Assembly (NCBI RefSeq): GCF_021699195.1
Contig: NZ_SSXE01000116.1
Span: 1 to 37,996, forward strand
Reading direction: 5' to 3'
Length of the DNA stretch: 37,996 bases
From: Nonomuraea sp. MG754425
GTDB taxonomy: Bacteria; Actinomycetota; Actinomycetes; Streptosporangiales; Streptosporangiaceae
Positions 15,655 to 23,323 of the stretch are shown one piece after another (position 1 is the first letter of the stretch; each line of letters starts with the position of its first letter). The position numbers were made by a program, and so were the translations under genes. The notes below the pieces were generated by a model. The model saw only the letters and a program-made list of their open reading frames with translations. It made no database searches and was not told the DNA's origin.

Positions 15655-16524
15655 ATGATGCGTGAACCGCCTGCGGCCGATGGCACCGAGGCGTTCGCCG
15701 ATCACCGCGAGTTGTTGTTCTCGATCGTCTACAACATGCTCGGCACGGTCGGCGGCACCGAGGAAGTGCTGCATGAGACATGGCTGGCGTGGTCGGAGCG
15801 GGACGCGAACATGATCGCTGACCCGCGTGGCCACCTGCTGTGGATCGCGGTCACTCAGGCCCACGCACACCAGATCTCGCTACGACGGCGTACGGAGGCC
15901 AACCTCGCGCCCGGCGCGTGCAGGGATCCGGAAGCTGACATGCTGGACCTGCTGACACCACTGCAGCGGGCGGTATTCGTTCTGCACCAGAGCTTCGACT
16001 TTCAGGACACCGAGATCGCCGCCGTACTCGACTGCGGTCCGCTCGTCGTCCGGCAGATCATTGGCCAGATTCTTGAGCAGGTCCGGGAGCGGTGTCCGCC
16101 GGGTGAGGCCATTCGGCACACGCCTCAGGAAGTGGCTGGGCGATTCGCCGAGGCAGTAGTCCGCGGTGATCGAGCCGTGTTGATGGAGATGCTCGCGCCC
16201 GACGCCACCCTGTGGTGCGGTGCCGAAGAGCCGGCCGTGGCCGAGCCGCATACCGTTCACGGCCGTCGCCGGATCGCCGCGATGTTTGCGGCCTCCGCCG
16301 GCGTCGATGTGGGGGTGAACGTCCGATTCCACCAGGTCATCGGCGATCCCACCGTAGTGCTCTTCTCTCCAGGCGCGCCGTTCATGGTGATGGTGCTTGA
16401 CCTCGACGGCGAGGGCACGCAGGTGTGTGGCATTCACATGGTCCGCAACTCCGACAAGATCGCCTCCGCTGTCGATCGTGACCCGCTTCGACCCTCGTCT
16501 TTCCCCACTGAAGATCCAACCTGA
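15655..16524 (+). CDS. ECF41/SigJ-like sigma factor with C-terminal SnoaL-like domain
   Basis: A 289-aa sigma factor. Region 2 is at residues ~15-75 ('HRELLFSIVYNMLGTVGGTE' and 'LHETWLAWSERDANMIADPR'). Region 4 is at ~100-150 ('LLTPLQRAVFVLHQSFDFQD', 'TEIAAVLDCGPLVVRQIIGQ'). A SnoaL/NTF2-like domain of ~110 residues follows ('VAGRFAEAVVRGDRAVLMEM', 'VHGRRRIAAMFAAS'). In ECF41 factors this domain modulates sigma activity. GAAGGAG lies just before ATG 15655. The usual motif between regions 2 and 4 (often 'VGPWLPEP') is missing and region 4 is divergent, so its activity is less sure than its ancestry. It is upstream of a sulfotransferase pseudogene. Confidence 0.75.
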   Translation: MMREPPAADGTEAFADHRELLFSIVYNMLGTVGGTEEVLHETWLAWSERDANMIADPRGHLLWIAVTQAHAHQISLRRRTEANLAPGACRDPEADMLDLLTPLQRAVFVLHQSFDFQDTEIAAVLDCGPLVVRQIIGQILEQVRERCPPGEAIRHTPQEVAGRFAEAVVRGDRAVLMEMLAPDATLWCGAEEPAVAEPHTVHGRRRIAAMFAASAGVDVGVNVRFHQVIGDPTVVLFSPGAPFMVMVLDLDGEGTQVCGIHMVRNSDKIASAVDRDPLRPSSFPTEDPT

Positions 16525-16546
16525 CCTTTCGAGCAGGAGCAACGAC

Positions 16547-17188
16547 ATGATGAAAGTGATCGGAGCCGGCTTCCCCCGCTCCTCCACCCAGGGGCTGGCC
16601 GGCCGGCCAGCCCCTGGCGCGAGCAGGCCGAGGCATTCCCCGAGGCGAAGGTCATTCTGACCGTCCGTGACTCCCGCTGCCGGTACGCCAGCATGCATAG
16701 GCTCATCAACGAAGGCCCGGCCCGCGAGCTCCCGCAGCAGCTCTCCCCGAAGACCGCCGCCTTCTTCGGAGCCCCGGCCAGGTACGGACGGGTGATGAAC
16801 TACATCGTCCGATCCACTCTCGGCGCAGAGTGGGACTTCCGCGACGGCATGCCGGACGAGACGGTCACGGTCGACGCCTTCCACCGGCATACGGAGGCGT
16901 CAGAAAGGCATCCGGGCTGAGCGGTTGCTGGTGTTCGAGGTCAGCCAGGTCGAAGAGCTGTTCTGCCGCTTCCTGGGGATCGAGGTCCCCGATGAGCCGT
17001 CCTTGCATCTCAACGAGGCAGGAGCGATGCGGCAGGTGCTGGAAGAGCTGATCACCGCGGGAGAGTCGCCCGCGGTGTTCCGCTCCAGCGACCCCGCCGG
17101 CCCGGCTGTCCACGACCGAATGCAGCGCGGCCTCGTCGGCGGCGTCGCCGGCCCCGATGCGTCGTCACCATCCCATTCCTTCCCATGA
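16547..17188 (+). pseudogene. Sulfotransferase-family gene, deleted and frameshifted
   Basis: Three segments in alternating frames make up parts of a PAPS-type sulfotransferase family protein. The N-terminus is 'MKVIGAGFPRSST' (frame of 16547). The middle begins 'EQAEAFPEAKVILTVRDSRC' (about 16620-16915). The C-terminal part 'ERLLVFEVSQVEELFCRFLG', 'IEVPDEPSLHLNEA' runs from about 16905. Roughly 60-70 residues between the first two segments are missing, and exactly there a perfect 30-bp palindrome occurs. TGA at 16918-16920 ends the middle frame. The intact family protein would be about 200-230 aa. Confidence 0.75.
16588..16617. repeat. Perfect 30-bp palindrome at a deletion junction
   Basis: The left half CCAGGGGCTGGCCGG (16588-16602) is exactly mirrored by CCGGCCAGCCCCTGG (16603-16617), without a spacer. 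It sits between the N-terminal and central pieces of the sulfotransferase pseudogene. Confidence 0.9.
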
Positions 17189-17195
17189 GGTGATC

Positions 17196-18173
17196 ATGAA
17201 GCACACCACTCTGCGTGACCTGGACGTCTCCCGCATCGGTCTGGGTGCGATGGGCATGTCCTTCGGTTACACCGGCGCCGGCAGCGACGACGCCGAGTCC
17301 ATCCGTACCATCCACCGCGCGCTGGACCTGGGCGCCACCTTCCTCGACACCGCTGAGGTCTACGGCCCGTACGTGAACGAGGAATTGCTCGCCCGCGCGT
17401 TGAAGGGCCGCCGCGACCGGGTCGTCGTGGCGACCAAATTCGGCATGATCTCGCACACTGGGCGTGGCCCCGGCGACCTCGACAGCAGTCCGGCGAGCAT
17501 CCGCGCCGCCGTCGAGGGCTCGCTCAGGCGCCTGGATGTCGACGTCATCGACCTGTACTACCAGCACCGCGTCGACCCGGACACTTCGATTGAGGACACT
17601 GTCGGTGCCCTGGCCGAGTTGGTCGAGGAGGGTAAGATCCGCCACATCGGCCTGTCCGAGGCGGGGCCGGAGACGATCCGCCGTGCCCACGCCGTGCACC
17701 CGGTCACCGCCGTGCAGTCGGAGTTCTCGCTGTGGACCCGGGACGTGGAGCAGCGGGTGCTGCCGGTACTGCGCGAACTGGGCATCGGTTTCGTGCCGTA
17801 CTCGCCGCTCGGGCACGGTTTCCTGACCGGCGCGGTCGGTTCACCTGAGGAGTTCGACCACACCGACTGGCGCAGGACCTGCCCGCGCTTCGTGGGGGAG
17901 AACTTCCGGCGCAACCTGGCCCTCGCCGACGAGGTGCGGGCCATCGCCTTCGAGGCGGGCGTCACTCCGGCGCAGGTCGCCCTGGCCTGGCTGCTGGCCA
18001 AGGGTGAGCACATCGCTCCGATTCCTGGTACCAAGCGAGTCTCGCGAGTGGAGGAGAACATCGCCGCCGATGGCATCGAACTGACTGCCGGCCAGCTCGC
18101 CAAGCTCGACGCTCTGCCTCCGGCCGCAGGCGCAAGCCACAACGAGGACCAGATGCGAGTGATCCAACGCTGA
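17196..18173 (+). CDS. Aldo/keto reductase
   Basis: A 325-aa NADPH-dependent oxidoreductase of the AKR superfamily (AKR13/YakC-like). The catalytic tetrad is in place: Asp51, Tyr56 ('DTAEVYG'), Lys81 ('VVATKFG') and His124 ('YYQHRVD'). The C-terminal cofactor segment is 'IAPIPGTKRVSRVEENIAA'. It probably reduces an aldehyde or ketone in the cytosol; the substrate is unknown. The ATG at 17196 is preceded by GAGGTGATC. It directly follows the sulfotransferase pseudogene and appears monocistronic. The full family length and all key residues are present. Confidence 0.92.
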   Translation: MKHTTLRDLDVSRIGLGAMGMSFGYTGAGSDDAESIRTIHRALDLGATFLDTAEVYGPYVNEELLARALKGRRDRVVVATKFGMISHTGRGPGDLDSSPASIRAAVEGSLRRLDVDVIDLYYQHRVDPDTSIEDTVGALAELVEEGKIRHIGLSEAGPETIRRAHAVHPVTAVQSEFSLWTRDVEQRVLPVLRELGIGFVPYSPLGHGFLTGAVGSPEEFDHTDWRRTCPRFVGENFRRNLALADEVRAIAFEAGVTPAQVALAWLLAKGEHIAPIPGTKRVSRVEENIAADGIELTAGQLAKLDALPPAAGASHNEDQMRVIQR

Positions 18174-18500
18174 CGACGGCGCGCTGTCTCACCGGCCATA
18201 GATCGGGACTCTGGATGGATGGGACAACGCCGGCGGTGTTTCGCGCCCTCGAGCATCCAGAACCGTAGTGGTCATGGCCAGCGTCGGCCACACGCAGCGC
18301 GCCAGCCGAACGCCTGCCTGATCGCGGTGCCGTCGGGCAGGCCCGGGATGCATGCGGGCTTCCGGCGGCCAGCACGTTGTATGCCGGAGACTCCCGTCCG
18401 CGCTGTGAAGCATTGCTGTTGTCTGAGGCACGAGAAGAGTCGTGCCCACCGTCGTCTCCCTGCCGATCGGCAAGACGCTCGTCGTCCGAGCCGACTCGGT
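18174..18500. other. Gene-free stretch before the IS5-family element
   Basis: About 330 bp with frames on both strands that show no recognisable protein and no good ribosome site. I see nothing in it. Confidence 0.4.
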
Positions 18501-18521
18501 ACTGTTTCTTGGATCTACTGA

Positions 18522-18549
18522 CTAATCGTGTCTGAGTCGTCACGATTAG
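18522..18549. repeat. Hairpin just before the transposase start
   Basis: CTAATCGTG (18522-18530) and CACGATTAG (18541-18549) are perfect 9-bp arms around a 10-nt loop. The distal arm ends 3 bp before the transposase ATG. Such structures in IS leaders can block read-through translation from outside. Confidence 0.65.
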
Positions 18550-18552
18550 CCT

Positions 18553-19415
18553 ATGGGTCGAGGTGACTTAACCAATGCGGAGTAGGAGCGGCTCGAGTCG
18601 CTGCTGCCGGAAGGCGGCCGGCAGGGCGGGCGGTGGAACGACCACCGACAGACGATCAACGGCGTGTTGTACCGGGCTCGCACCGGGTTGCCCTGGCGTG
18701 ACCTGCCCGAACGGTTCGGCCCCTGGATCACCGTCTACAAACGGCACCGACGCTGGTCGGCCGATGGCACCTGGCAGCGATTGCTGACCGCGATCCAGAC
18801 CGAGCAGGACGCCGAGGGCGAGGTGGACTGGGACATCTCCGTAGACTCCACCACCGTGCGGGCGCATCACAGGGGCGATCCGGTGCTGGCCGCGCTGGCC
18901 GCCCGGCTGGCGGAGGTGGTCAGACTGGGGAATGCCTAGGCCGTTCCCGCGGCGGGTTCACCACCAAGATCCACCTCTCGGCGGACGGCCGCTGCCGGGC
19001 GCTGTCGCTGGTCCTGACACCGGGCCAGTACGGCGACAGCCCGCAGTTCCAGCGGGTACTGCGGGCCGTCCGGGTCCCCCGGCCAGGGCCGGGACGCCCG
19101 CGCACGCGACCCGACAGCGTGGCCGCGGACAAGGCGTACTCCTCCCGCGCCAACCGCGACCACCTGCGCCGCCGCAAGATCCGCCACACCATCCCCGAAC
19201 CACGTGACCAGCGTGCCAACCGCAGCCGGCGCGGCTCGGCCGGGGGACGGCCCACCGGCTTCGACGCCGAACGCTACAAGGCACGCAACGTCGTCGAACG
19301 GGCCATCAACCGGCTGAAGAACTTCCGGGCCGTGGCCACGCGATATGACAAGCGCGCCTATATCTTCCTCGGCACCGTCACCCTGGCCGCCCTGGTCATC
19401 TGGCTCCGAACCTGA
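18553..19415 (+). pseudogene. IS5-family transposase with amber codon and frame change
   Basis: The first part reads MGRGDLTNAE, then TAG at 18583-18585 where the family normally has Trp, then 'ERLESLLPEGGRQGGRWNDH' and 'VLYRARTGLPWRDLPERFGP'. It includes the first catalytic Asp region 'ISVDSTTVRAH'. At about 18930-18940 the reading must shift by -1 into 'GRSRGGFTTKIHLSADGRCR', then 'VAADKAYSSRANRDHLRRRK' and 'RYKARNVVERAINRLKNFRA'. A two-frame layout with programmed frameshifting is normal in the IS427 group, so the shift may be native. The early stop is a real lesion. Confidence 0.8.
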
Positions 19416-19430
19416 TCTAAGAAACAGTCC

Positions 19431-20174
19431 TTAGGTCACCCGCTTGTTGGCAAGGACCGCGATCAGCAGCGGCGCAACGGCCCAGGTGCCCAGGACGGCG
19501 AAGGCGGCCGCGTCCGGCATGGTGTCCGGCACCTGCTCGATGAGCTGGAGCGCCGGATAACCCGGCAGGATGCGGTTGACCACCTCGCCACCTGGCAACA
19601 TCCGCCCGACGAAGGGAACCAACACCAGCAGCACCACGAGCATGGAGATGGCCACGACTCCGTTGCGGAAGATCGCGCCGAATGCCAGCCCGAGCAGTGT
19701 GGTCATCACGATCATGAGCGTTCCGCCGCCAACCACCGTCCAGGCAGCGGCGGGTAGCGGCGTGGGGTCGAACCCTGAGGCCACCGCTTGCCCGTACAGG
19801 TATCCGGGGATCGCGATGAGCAGTGAGACGGCGATGGCGATCCCACCCAGCACGGACGCCTTGGCGAGCAGCACCCGTGTGCGCGACGGCGTGGCGACGA
19901 AGGTCGTGTGGATCATGCCGGAGGTGTACTCGCTGCTGATGGTCAGGGTGCCGAGCATGCCGAGCGGTAATTGAGCCAGCACGACTCCGACATAGACGGC
20001 CACGATGATCCCCATCGAGGCATGCTCGCCCGTCTGGCCCAGGTCCCAACGCGAGATCACGGTGGACGCGCCGAGAGCAGTGAGCGCGAGCGCTGTCAGC
20101 ACGCCAGCCCCCAGGGCCCACCAGGTCGAACGCAAGGTGCGTAATTTGATCCACTCGGCGGCGACGGCGTTCAC
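19431..20174 (-). CDS. ABC-2 type transporter permease
   Basis: A 247-aa integral membrane protein with six hydrophobic segments. The N-terminal 'AAEWIKLRTLRSTWWALGAG' is the typical start of actinobacterial ABC-2 permeases, with the conserved 'E(Y)TSGMI' segment after TM2 ('ISSEYTSGMIHTTFVATPSR'). It pairs with the ATPase encoded upstream. The GTG at 20174 overlaps the ATPase stop (GTGA). An apparent long fusion frame upstream is only the wrong frame of the ATPase gene. The complex is probably an exporter for a drug, peptide or lipid. An IS5-family element ends two bases from its stop codon. Confidence 0.88.
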   Translation of the reverse strand: MNAVAAEWIKLRTLRSTWWALGAGVLTALALTALGASTVISRWDLGQTGEHASMGIIVAVYVGVVLAQLPLGMLGTLTISSEYTSGMIHTTFVATPSRTRVLLAKASVLGGIAIAVSLLIAIPGYLYGQAVASGFDPTPLPAAAWTVVGGGTLMIVMTTLLGLAFGAIFRNGVVAISMLVVLLVLVPFVGRMLPGGEVVNRILPGYPALQLIEQVPDTMPDAAAFAVLGTWAVAPLLIAVLANKRVT

Positions 20175-20875
20175 GACGCGCTCCCCTCGATGACCTTCAT
20201 GAACGTGTCCTCCAGCGACATCCCGGGCCGTACGAACTGCGTGATCTCCGTGTCGGCCAGCAGCCGGCCTTGCCCGATGACGATCAGGTGATCGGCGGTG
20301 ACCGCCATCTCGTGCATGAGATGGCTGGAGACCAGCACGGTCCGCCCTTCGGCTGCCAGCGACTTCAGCAGCCCGCGCATCCACCGGATGCCTTCGGGGT
20401 CGAGCCCGTTGAGCGGCTCGTCGAGCAGCAGTATCTCGGGATCGCCGAGCAGGGCGGCGGCCAGTCCCAGCCGCTGCTTCATGCCGAGGGAGAAGCCGCC
20501 CACCCGCTTGCGCCCCGCCTTGTTGAGCCCGACCAGCTCCAGCAGCCAGCCGATACGCGTCTGTGAGATCCCGTTGGCTCGGGCCAGCCACTGTAAGTGC
20601 TGCTCGGCACGACGTCCGCCCTGCACGGCGCTCGCGTCGAGCAACGCGCCGACCTGGGTGAGGGGCTTGTCCAAGGTCCGGTACGGCACGCCGTTCACGG
20701 TGGCCCGTCCGGAGGTTGGCCGGTCGAGCCCGAGGATGATCCGCATGGTCGTGGTCTTGCCCGCACCGTTCGGCCCGAGAAATCCAGTGATCTTGCCAGG
20801 AGCAACGGTGAAGGACAGATCGTCGATAGCGACGCTCCGCCTGAAGCGTCTGGTCAGGCCGATAACTTCGATCAT
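20171..20875 (-). CDS. ABC transporter ATP-binding protein
   Basis: A 234-aa ATPase at the inner face of the membrane. Walker A GPNGAGKT is at residues 34-41, the signature loop is 'FSLGMKQR' (degenerate LSGGQ, as is common in this exporter class), Walker B is 'EILLLDEPLNGLDP', and the H-loop is 'VLVSSHLMHEM'. The 'LLDASAVQGGRRAEQHLQWL' segment places it with the DrrA/BcrA-like drug-export ATPases. ATG 20875 is at the usual distance from the first beta strand; an in-frame TTG at 20896 is an alternative. It is coupled to the permease and divergent from the two-component system, which may control it. Confidence 0.9.
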   Translation of the reverse strand: MIEVIGLTRRFRRSVAIDDLSFTVAPGKITGFLGPNGAGKTTTMRIILGLDRPTSGRATVNGVPYRTLDKPLTQVGALLDASAVQGGRRAEQHLQWLARANGISQTRIGWLLELVGLNKAGRKRVGGFSLGMKQRLGLAAALLGDPEILLLDEPLNGLDPEGIRWMRGLLKSLAAEGRTVLVSSHLMHEMAVTADHLIVIGQGRLLADTEITQFVRPGMSLEDTFMKVIEGSAS

Positions 20876-20910
20876 GTTGATTAGAATTCGCCTCAATGCC
20901 CGGTCCGCGC

Positions 20911-20928
20911 ATCGGTCCTGAGACCGAT
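20911..20928. promoter_or_regulatory. Palindrome in the ABC / two-component divergent promoter
   Basis: ATCGGTC (20911-20917) and GACCGAT (20922-20928) are exact mirror arms around CTGA. They lie between the ATPase start (20875, minus) and the kinase start (20964, plus). A binding site for the NarL-type regulator encoded downstream is plausible. Confidence 0.55.
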
Positions 20929-20950
20929 ACGCGCGGCCGAACCCGGTGGC

Positions 20951-20956
20951 TAGGGT
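20951..20956 (+). promoter_or_regulatory. -10 element of a leaderless kinase transcript
   Basis: TAGGGT (TANNNT consensus) ends 7 bp before the GTG at 20964, the spacing typical of leaderless actinomycete transcripts. No convincing -35 is seen, which could mean an activator is needed. Confidence 0.5.
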
Positions 20957-20963
20957 CGAGGAT

Positions 20964-22067
20964 GTGCGTGATCAGCCTCGGCTTCCCCTGCTGAGCCGGC
21001 TACCGGGCTGGGCCTGGGTGTCCCTCGACACCGTGGTGGCCCTGCTGCTGGCCGCCGGCTTCCTCGGGCTCATCCATACGCGTAACCCCGCGCCGCCCGG
21101 CGTGCTCGACTTCACGGTGGCCCTGGCCGCCAGCCTGCCGCTGGCGGTCCGGCGCCTGTGGCCGCGGGCGGTGTTCGTGGTCGTGCTGATCGGCGGGCTG
21201 GGGATGCGGGAGTTCCTCATCCCGCAGGCGGACCCGTTCGGCCTGCCGCTCGTGCTCTACACGCTGGCCACCCGGAGCAAGGCGGTGCCCGCGCTGGTCG
21301 CGGCGGTGGCGGTCACCCTGCAGGGCGTGGTGGAGTTCCCGCTGCGGGGCCAGTTCCTCGACCAGCTCGGGCTGGTGCCGGCGATCGTGTTGGCGGCCTG
21401 GACCACCGGCACCGCCGTACGGCAGCGCAGGCTCTACACCGAGCAACTGGCCGCGCAGGCCGAGGAGCGGGCCCGCGCCGAGGCGGCGAAGGAACGGCTG
21501 CGCATCGCCCGCGAACTGCACGACGTCATCGGCCACAGCCTCAGCACGATCGCCGTGCAGGCCGGCATCGAACGGCACGTCGGCGACGCCGCGCAGATGC
21601 GCCGCACGCTGGGTTCGATCGAAGAGACCAGCAGGTCGGCACTGCGCGAGACCAGGCGCCTGCTCGGCGTGCTGCGCGAGGACGGCCCGGCGGACCTGGC
21701 CCCCGCTCCGGGGTTCGACGACCTCGACGATCTGCTGGCCGGCACCAGGGCGGCGGGCCTGGAGGTGGAGTTACGGCTCGACGGCGAGGTCCGGGGGGAG
21801 ATGGAGCTCACGGTCTACCGGATCGTCCAGGAAGCGCTGACCAACGTGCTCAGGCACGCCGGGGCCGAGCGGGCCACGGTGCTGATCGAACGGCAGGAAG
21901 AGAGGCTGGTCGTGGAGATCACCGACGACGGCGCGAACGCGCGGGAGCGGCCCTACGGCCACGGGCTGAACGGGCTGCGCGAGCGCGTGCGCGTCTTCGG
22001 CGGCGAGTTCGAGGCGGGCGTCCGCCCGGTGCGCGGGTTCCGGGTGAGGGCGAGGTTGCCGCTGTGA
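20964..22067 (+). CDS. NarL-type sensor histidine kinase
   Basis: A 367-aa membrane kinase of the HisKA_3 type. It has four or five N-terminal hydrophobic segments in the first ~140 residues, then a coiled linker ('QLAAQAEERARAEAAKERLR'). The phosphoacceptor His follows in 'IARELHDVIGHSLSTIAVQA', with the ATPase N-box 'IVQEALTNVLRHAGA' and a G-box 'GHGLNGLRERV'. GTG 20964 fits a leaderless transcript; GTG 20946 would add six residues. Its stop overlaps the regulator start (GTGA). Sensing is likely within the membrane, as no large outer domain is visible. The neighbouring divergent ABC exporter suggests it senses an envelope-active compound. Confidence 0.9.
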   Translation: MRDQPRLPLLSRLPGWAWVSLDTVVALLLAAGFLGLIHTRNPAPPGVLDFTVALAASLPLAVRRLWPRAVFVVVLIGGLGMREFLIPQADPFGLPLVLYTLATRSKAVPALVAAVAVTLQGVVEFPLRGQFLDQLGLVPAIVLAAWTTGTAVRQRRLYTEQLAAQAEERARAEAAKERLRIARELHDVIGHSLSTIAVQAGIERHVGDAAQMRRTLGSIEETSRSALRETRRLLGVLREDGPADLAPAPGFDDLDDLLAGTRAAGLEVELRLDGEVRGEMELTVYRIVQEALTNVLRHAGAERATVLIERQEERLVVEITDDGANARERPYGHGLNGLRERVRVFGGEFEAGVRPVRGFRVRARLPL

Positions 22068-22687
22068 TCAAGGTGCTGGTGGCCGACGACCAGCCGCTCA
22101 TCAGGGAGAGCTTCCGCCGGCTGATCGACAGCGTGCCGGGGTTCCAGGTGTCCGGCGAGGCCGCGACGGGCGCGCAGGCGGTGGCCGTCGCCGCGGGCGA
22201 ACCGCCCGACCTGGTGCTGATGGACGTGCGGATGCCCGAGATGGACGGCATCGAGGCCACCCGACGCATCTGCGCCGGGCATCCGCAGGCCCGCGTGCTC
22301 ATCGTGACCACCTTCGACCTGGACGAGTACGTCTACGGAGCGCTCCAGGCCGGCGCCGCGGGCTTCCTGCTCAAGGACACCCCGCCGGCCGAGCTGATCA
22401 GGAGCGTTCGCGCCGTCGCGGCCGGCGACTCCCTGCTCGGGCCCAGCGCCACACGGCGGCTGATCGAGCGTTACGTGAACCCACCGGCCCGTCGCCTGGA
22501 CATCACCGAACGCGAGCGGGAGGTGCTGGTCCTGGTGGCCCGCGGCCTGGCCAACGCGGAGATCGCGCGGACCCTGTACGTCTCGCTGAGCACGGTCAAG
22601 ACACACGTCAGCAGCCTGCTGCTGAAACTCGGCGCCCGTACCAGGGTCCATCTGGTCATCGCCGCCTACGAGGCGAATCTCGTCTAG
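22064..22687 (+). CDS. LuxR/NarL-type response regulator
   Basis: A 207-aa regulator. The receiver domain (residues ~1-118) has the acidic pair Asp8-Asp9, phosphoacceptor Asp54 in 'LVLMDVRMPEMDG', conserved Thr in 'IVTTFDLDEYVYGAL' and Lys in 'FLLKDTPP'. The C-terminal LuxR HTH (about 142-205) reads 'ITEREREVLVLVARGLANAE' followed by 'IARTLYVSLSTVKTHVSSLL'. GTG 22064 overlaps the kinase stop, so the pair is co-translated. It is a likely activator or repressor of the divergent ABC exporter through the palindrome at 20911-20928. Confidence 0.93.
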   Translation: MIKVLVADDQPLIRESFRRLIDSVPGFQVSGEAATGAQAVAVAAGEPPDLVLMDVRMPEMDGIEATRRICAGHPQARVLIVTTFDLDEYVYGALQAGAAGFLLKDTPPAELIRSVRAVAAGDSLLGPSATRRLIERYVNPPARRLDITEREREVLVLVARGLANAEIARTLYVSLSTVKTHVSSLLLKLGARTRVHLVIAAYEANLV

Positions 22688-22971
22688 AAATGACCCTGTG
22701 CGTGACAGGACCTCTGGCCTGCGATAAGTCGCGGGTCCAGCGCCCGAGACTCATTCCAGAGTCCGCAACCGGGTACGCTGAGGACGTTCGTCAGGCTCAC
22801 GGCCGGATCCTGTTCGTCGTCGCGCACCAGGCGACCGTGCAAGGACATCGTGCCGTAGATCTGCTCCACCACCCACCGCTTGGGCAGGGGCACGAACCCG
22901 GCCCCGGCGGGGTTGCGCTCAAGAGTCCGCACGTCGATGCCGCGGGTGGCGCCGTAGGCGACCACGACCAC
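22684..22971 (-). pseudogene. IS5-type transposase C-terminal remnant
   Basis: The first ~55 residues of this frame ('VVVAYGATRGIDVRTLERNP', 'GFVPLPKRWVVEQIYGTMSL', 'HGRLVRDDEQ') match the C-terminal domain of IS5-like transposases, where 'KRWVVEQTYGTLMLHRRLVR' is usual; the catalytic Glu is in RWVVEQ. The rest of the frame is unrelated. No start, N-terminal domain or terminal repeat is seen. Confidence 0.65.
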
Positions 22972-22989
22972 CAGGCGCGGGCGGCTGTC

Positions 22990-23237
22990 CTACCCGCGGG
23001 CCGAGTACCTGTTCAATACTGCTCGGCCAAGCAGGACCCGCACCGGCAGGGGTGGACGCTGCACCGGCTCCACCATGCGGCACCACAATATCTGGCCCAA
23101 GTCGGCCGGACCGCGTCTGAACTGCATGCCAAGAGCCTCCACCAGCATCTGGCCAGCCTCGGCCGTATCGCGAGCCATCGCGGCCCCTCGCGCAGTAGCT
23201 CCGCGTCGATGGGCAGCGGACGGAGCGGGGAGTTCAT
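22990..23237 (-). pseudogene. Small unknown protein, probably frameshifted
   Basis: From ATG 23237 the frame begins MNSPLRPLPIDAELLREG. After a one-base shift near 23180, another frame continues 'AMARDTAEAGQMLVEALGMQ' and 'LGQILWCRMVEPVQRPPLPV' to a stop at 22990. Together about 85 residues are made. Alternatively the second part is a gene of its own from an internal ATG. I recognise no family. It stands between an IS remnant and the LLM oxidoreductase. Confidence 0.35.
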
Positions 23238-23323
23238 CGCCTGATCTTCTTGCCTGGGGTACGGGTACGGAGCTGCGCCCAGGTGCTGCCGGTCGTACCG
23301 TTCGCAGGCCCATATGCCCGGCC

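Larger units (their letters stand above)
18501..19428 (+). mobile_element. IS5-family insertion sequence, inactivated
   Basis: Terminal repeats ACTGTTTCTTGGATC (18501-18515) and, in inverse orientation, ACTGTTTCTTAGATC (19414-19428) match at 14 of 15 bases. They frame a DDE transposase gene. Length is 928 bp, normal for the family. I could not define a target duplication. The right end stops two bases before the TAA (19431-19433, minus) of the ABC permease gene, without visibly damaging it. Confidence 0.75.

Noticed and set aside
19431..20912. A 493-codon frame that looks like an ATPase-permease fusion
   Set aside because: Its first half is the wrong frame of the ATPase gene (Arg/His-rich, no motifs). 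The real ATPase ends at 20171 and the permease starts at GTG 20174.
21158..22687. A 509-codon frame across kinase and regulator
   Set aside because: Only its C-terminal part is the response regulator. The first part is a Gly/Arg-rich shadow of the kinase gene.
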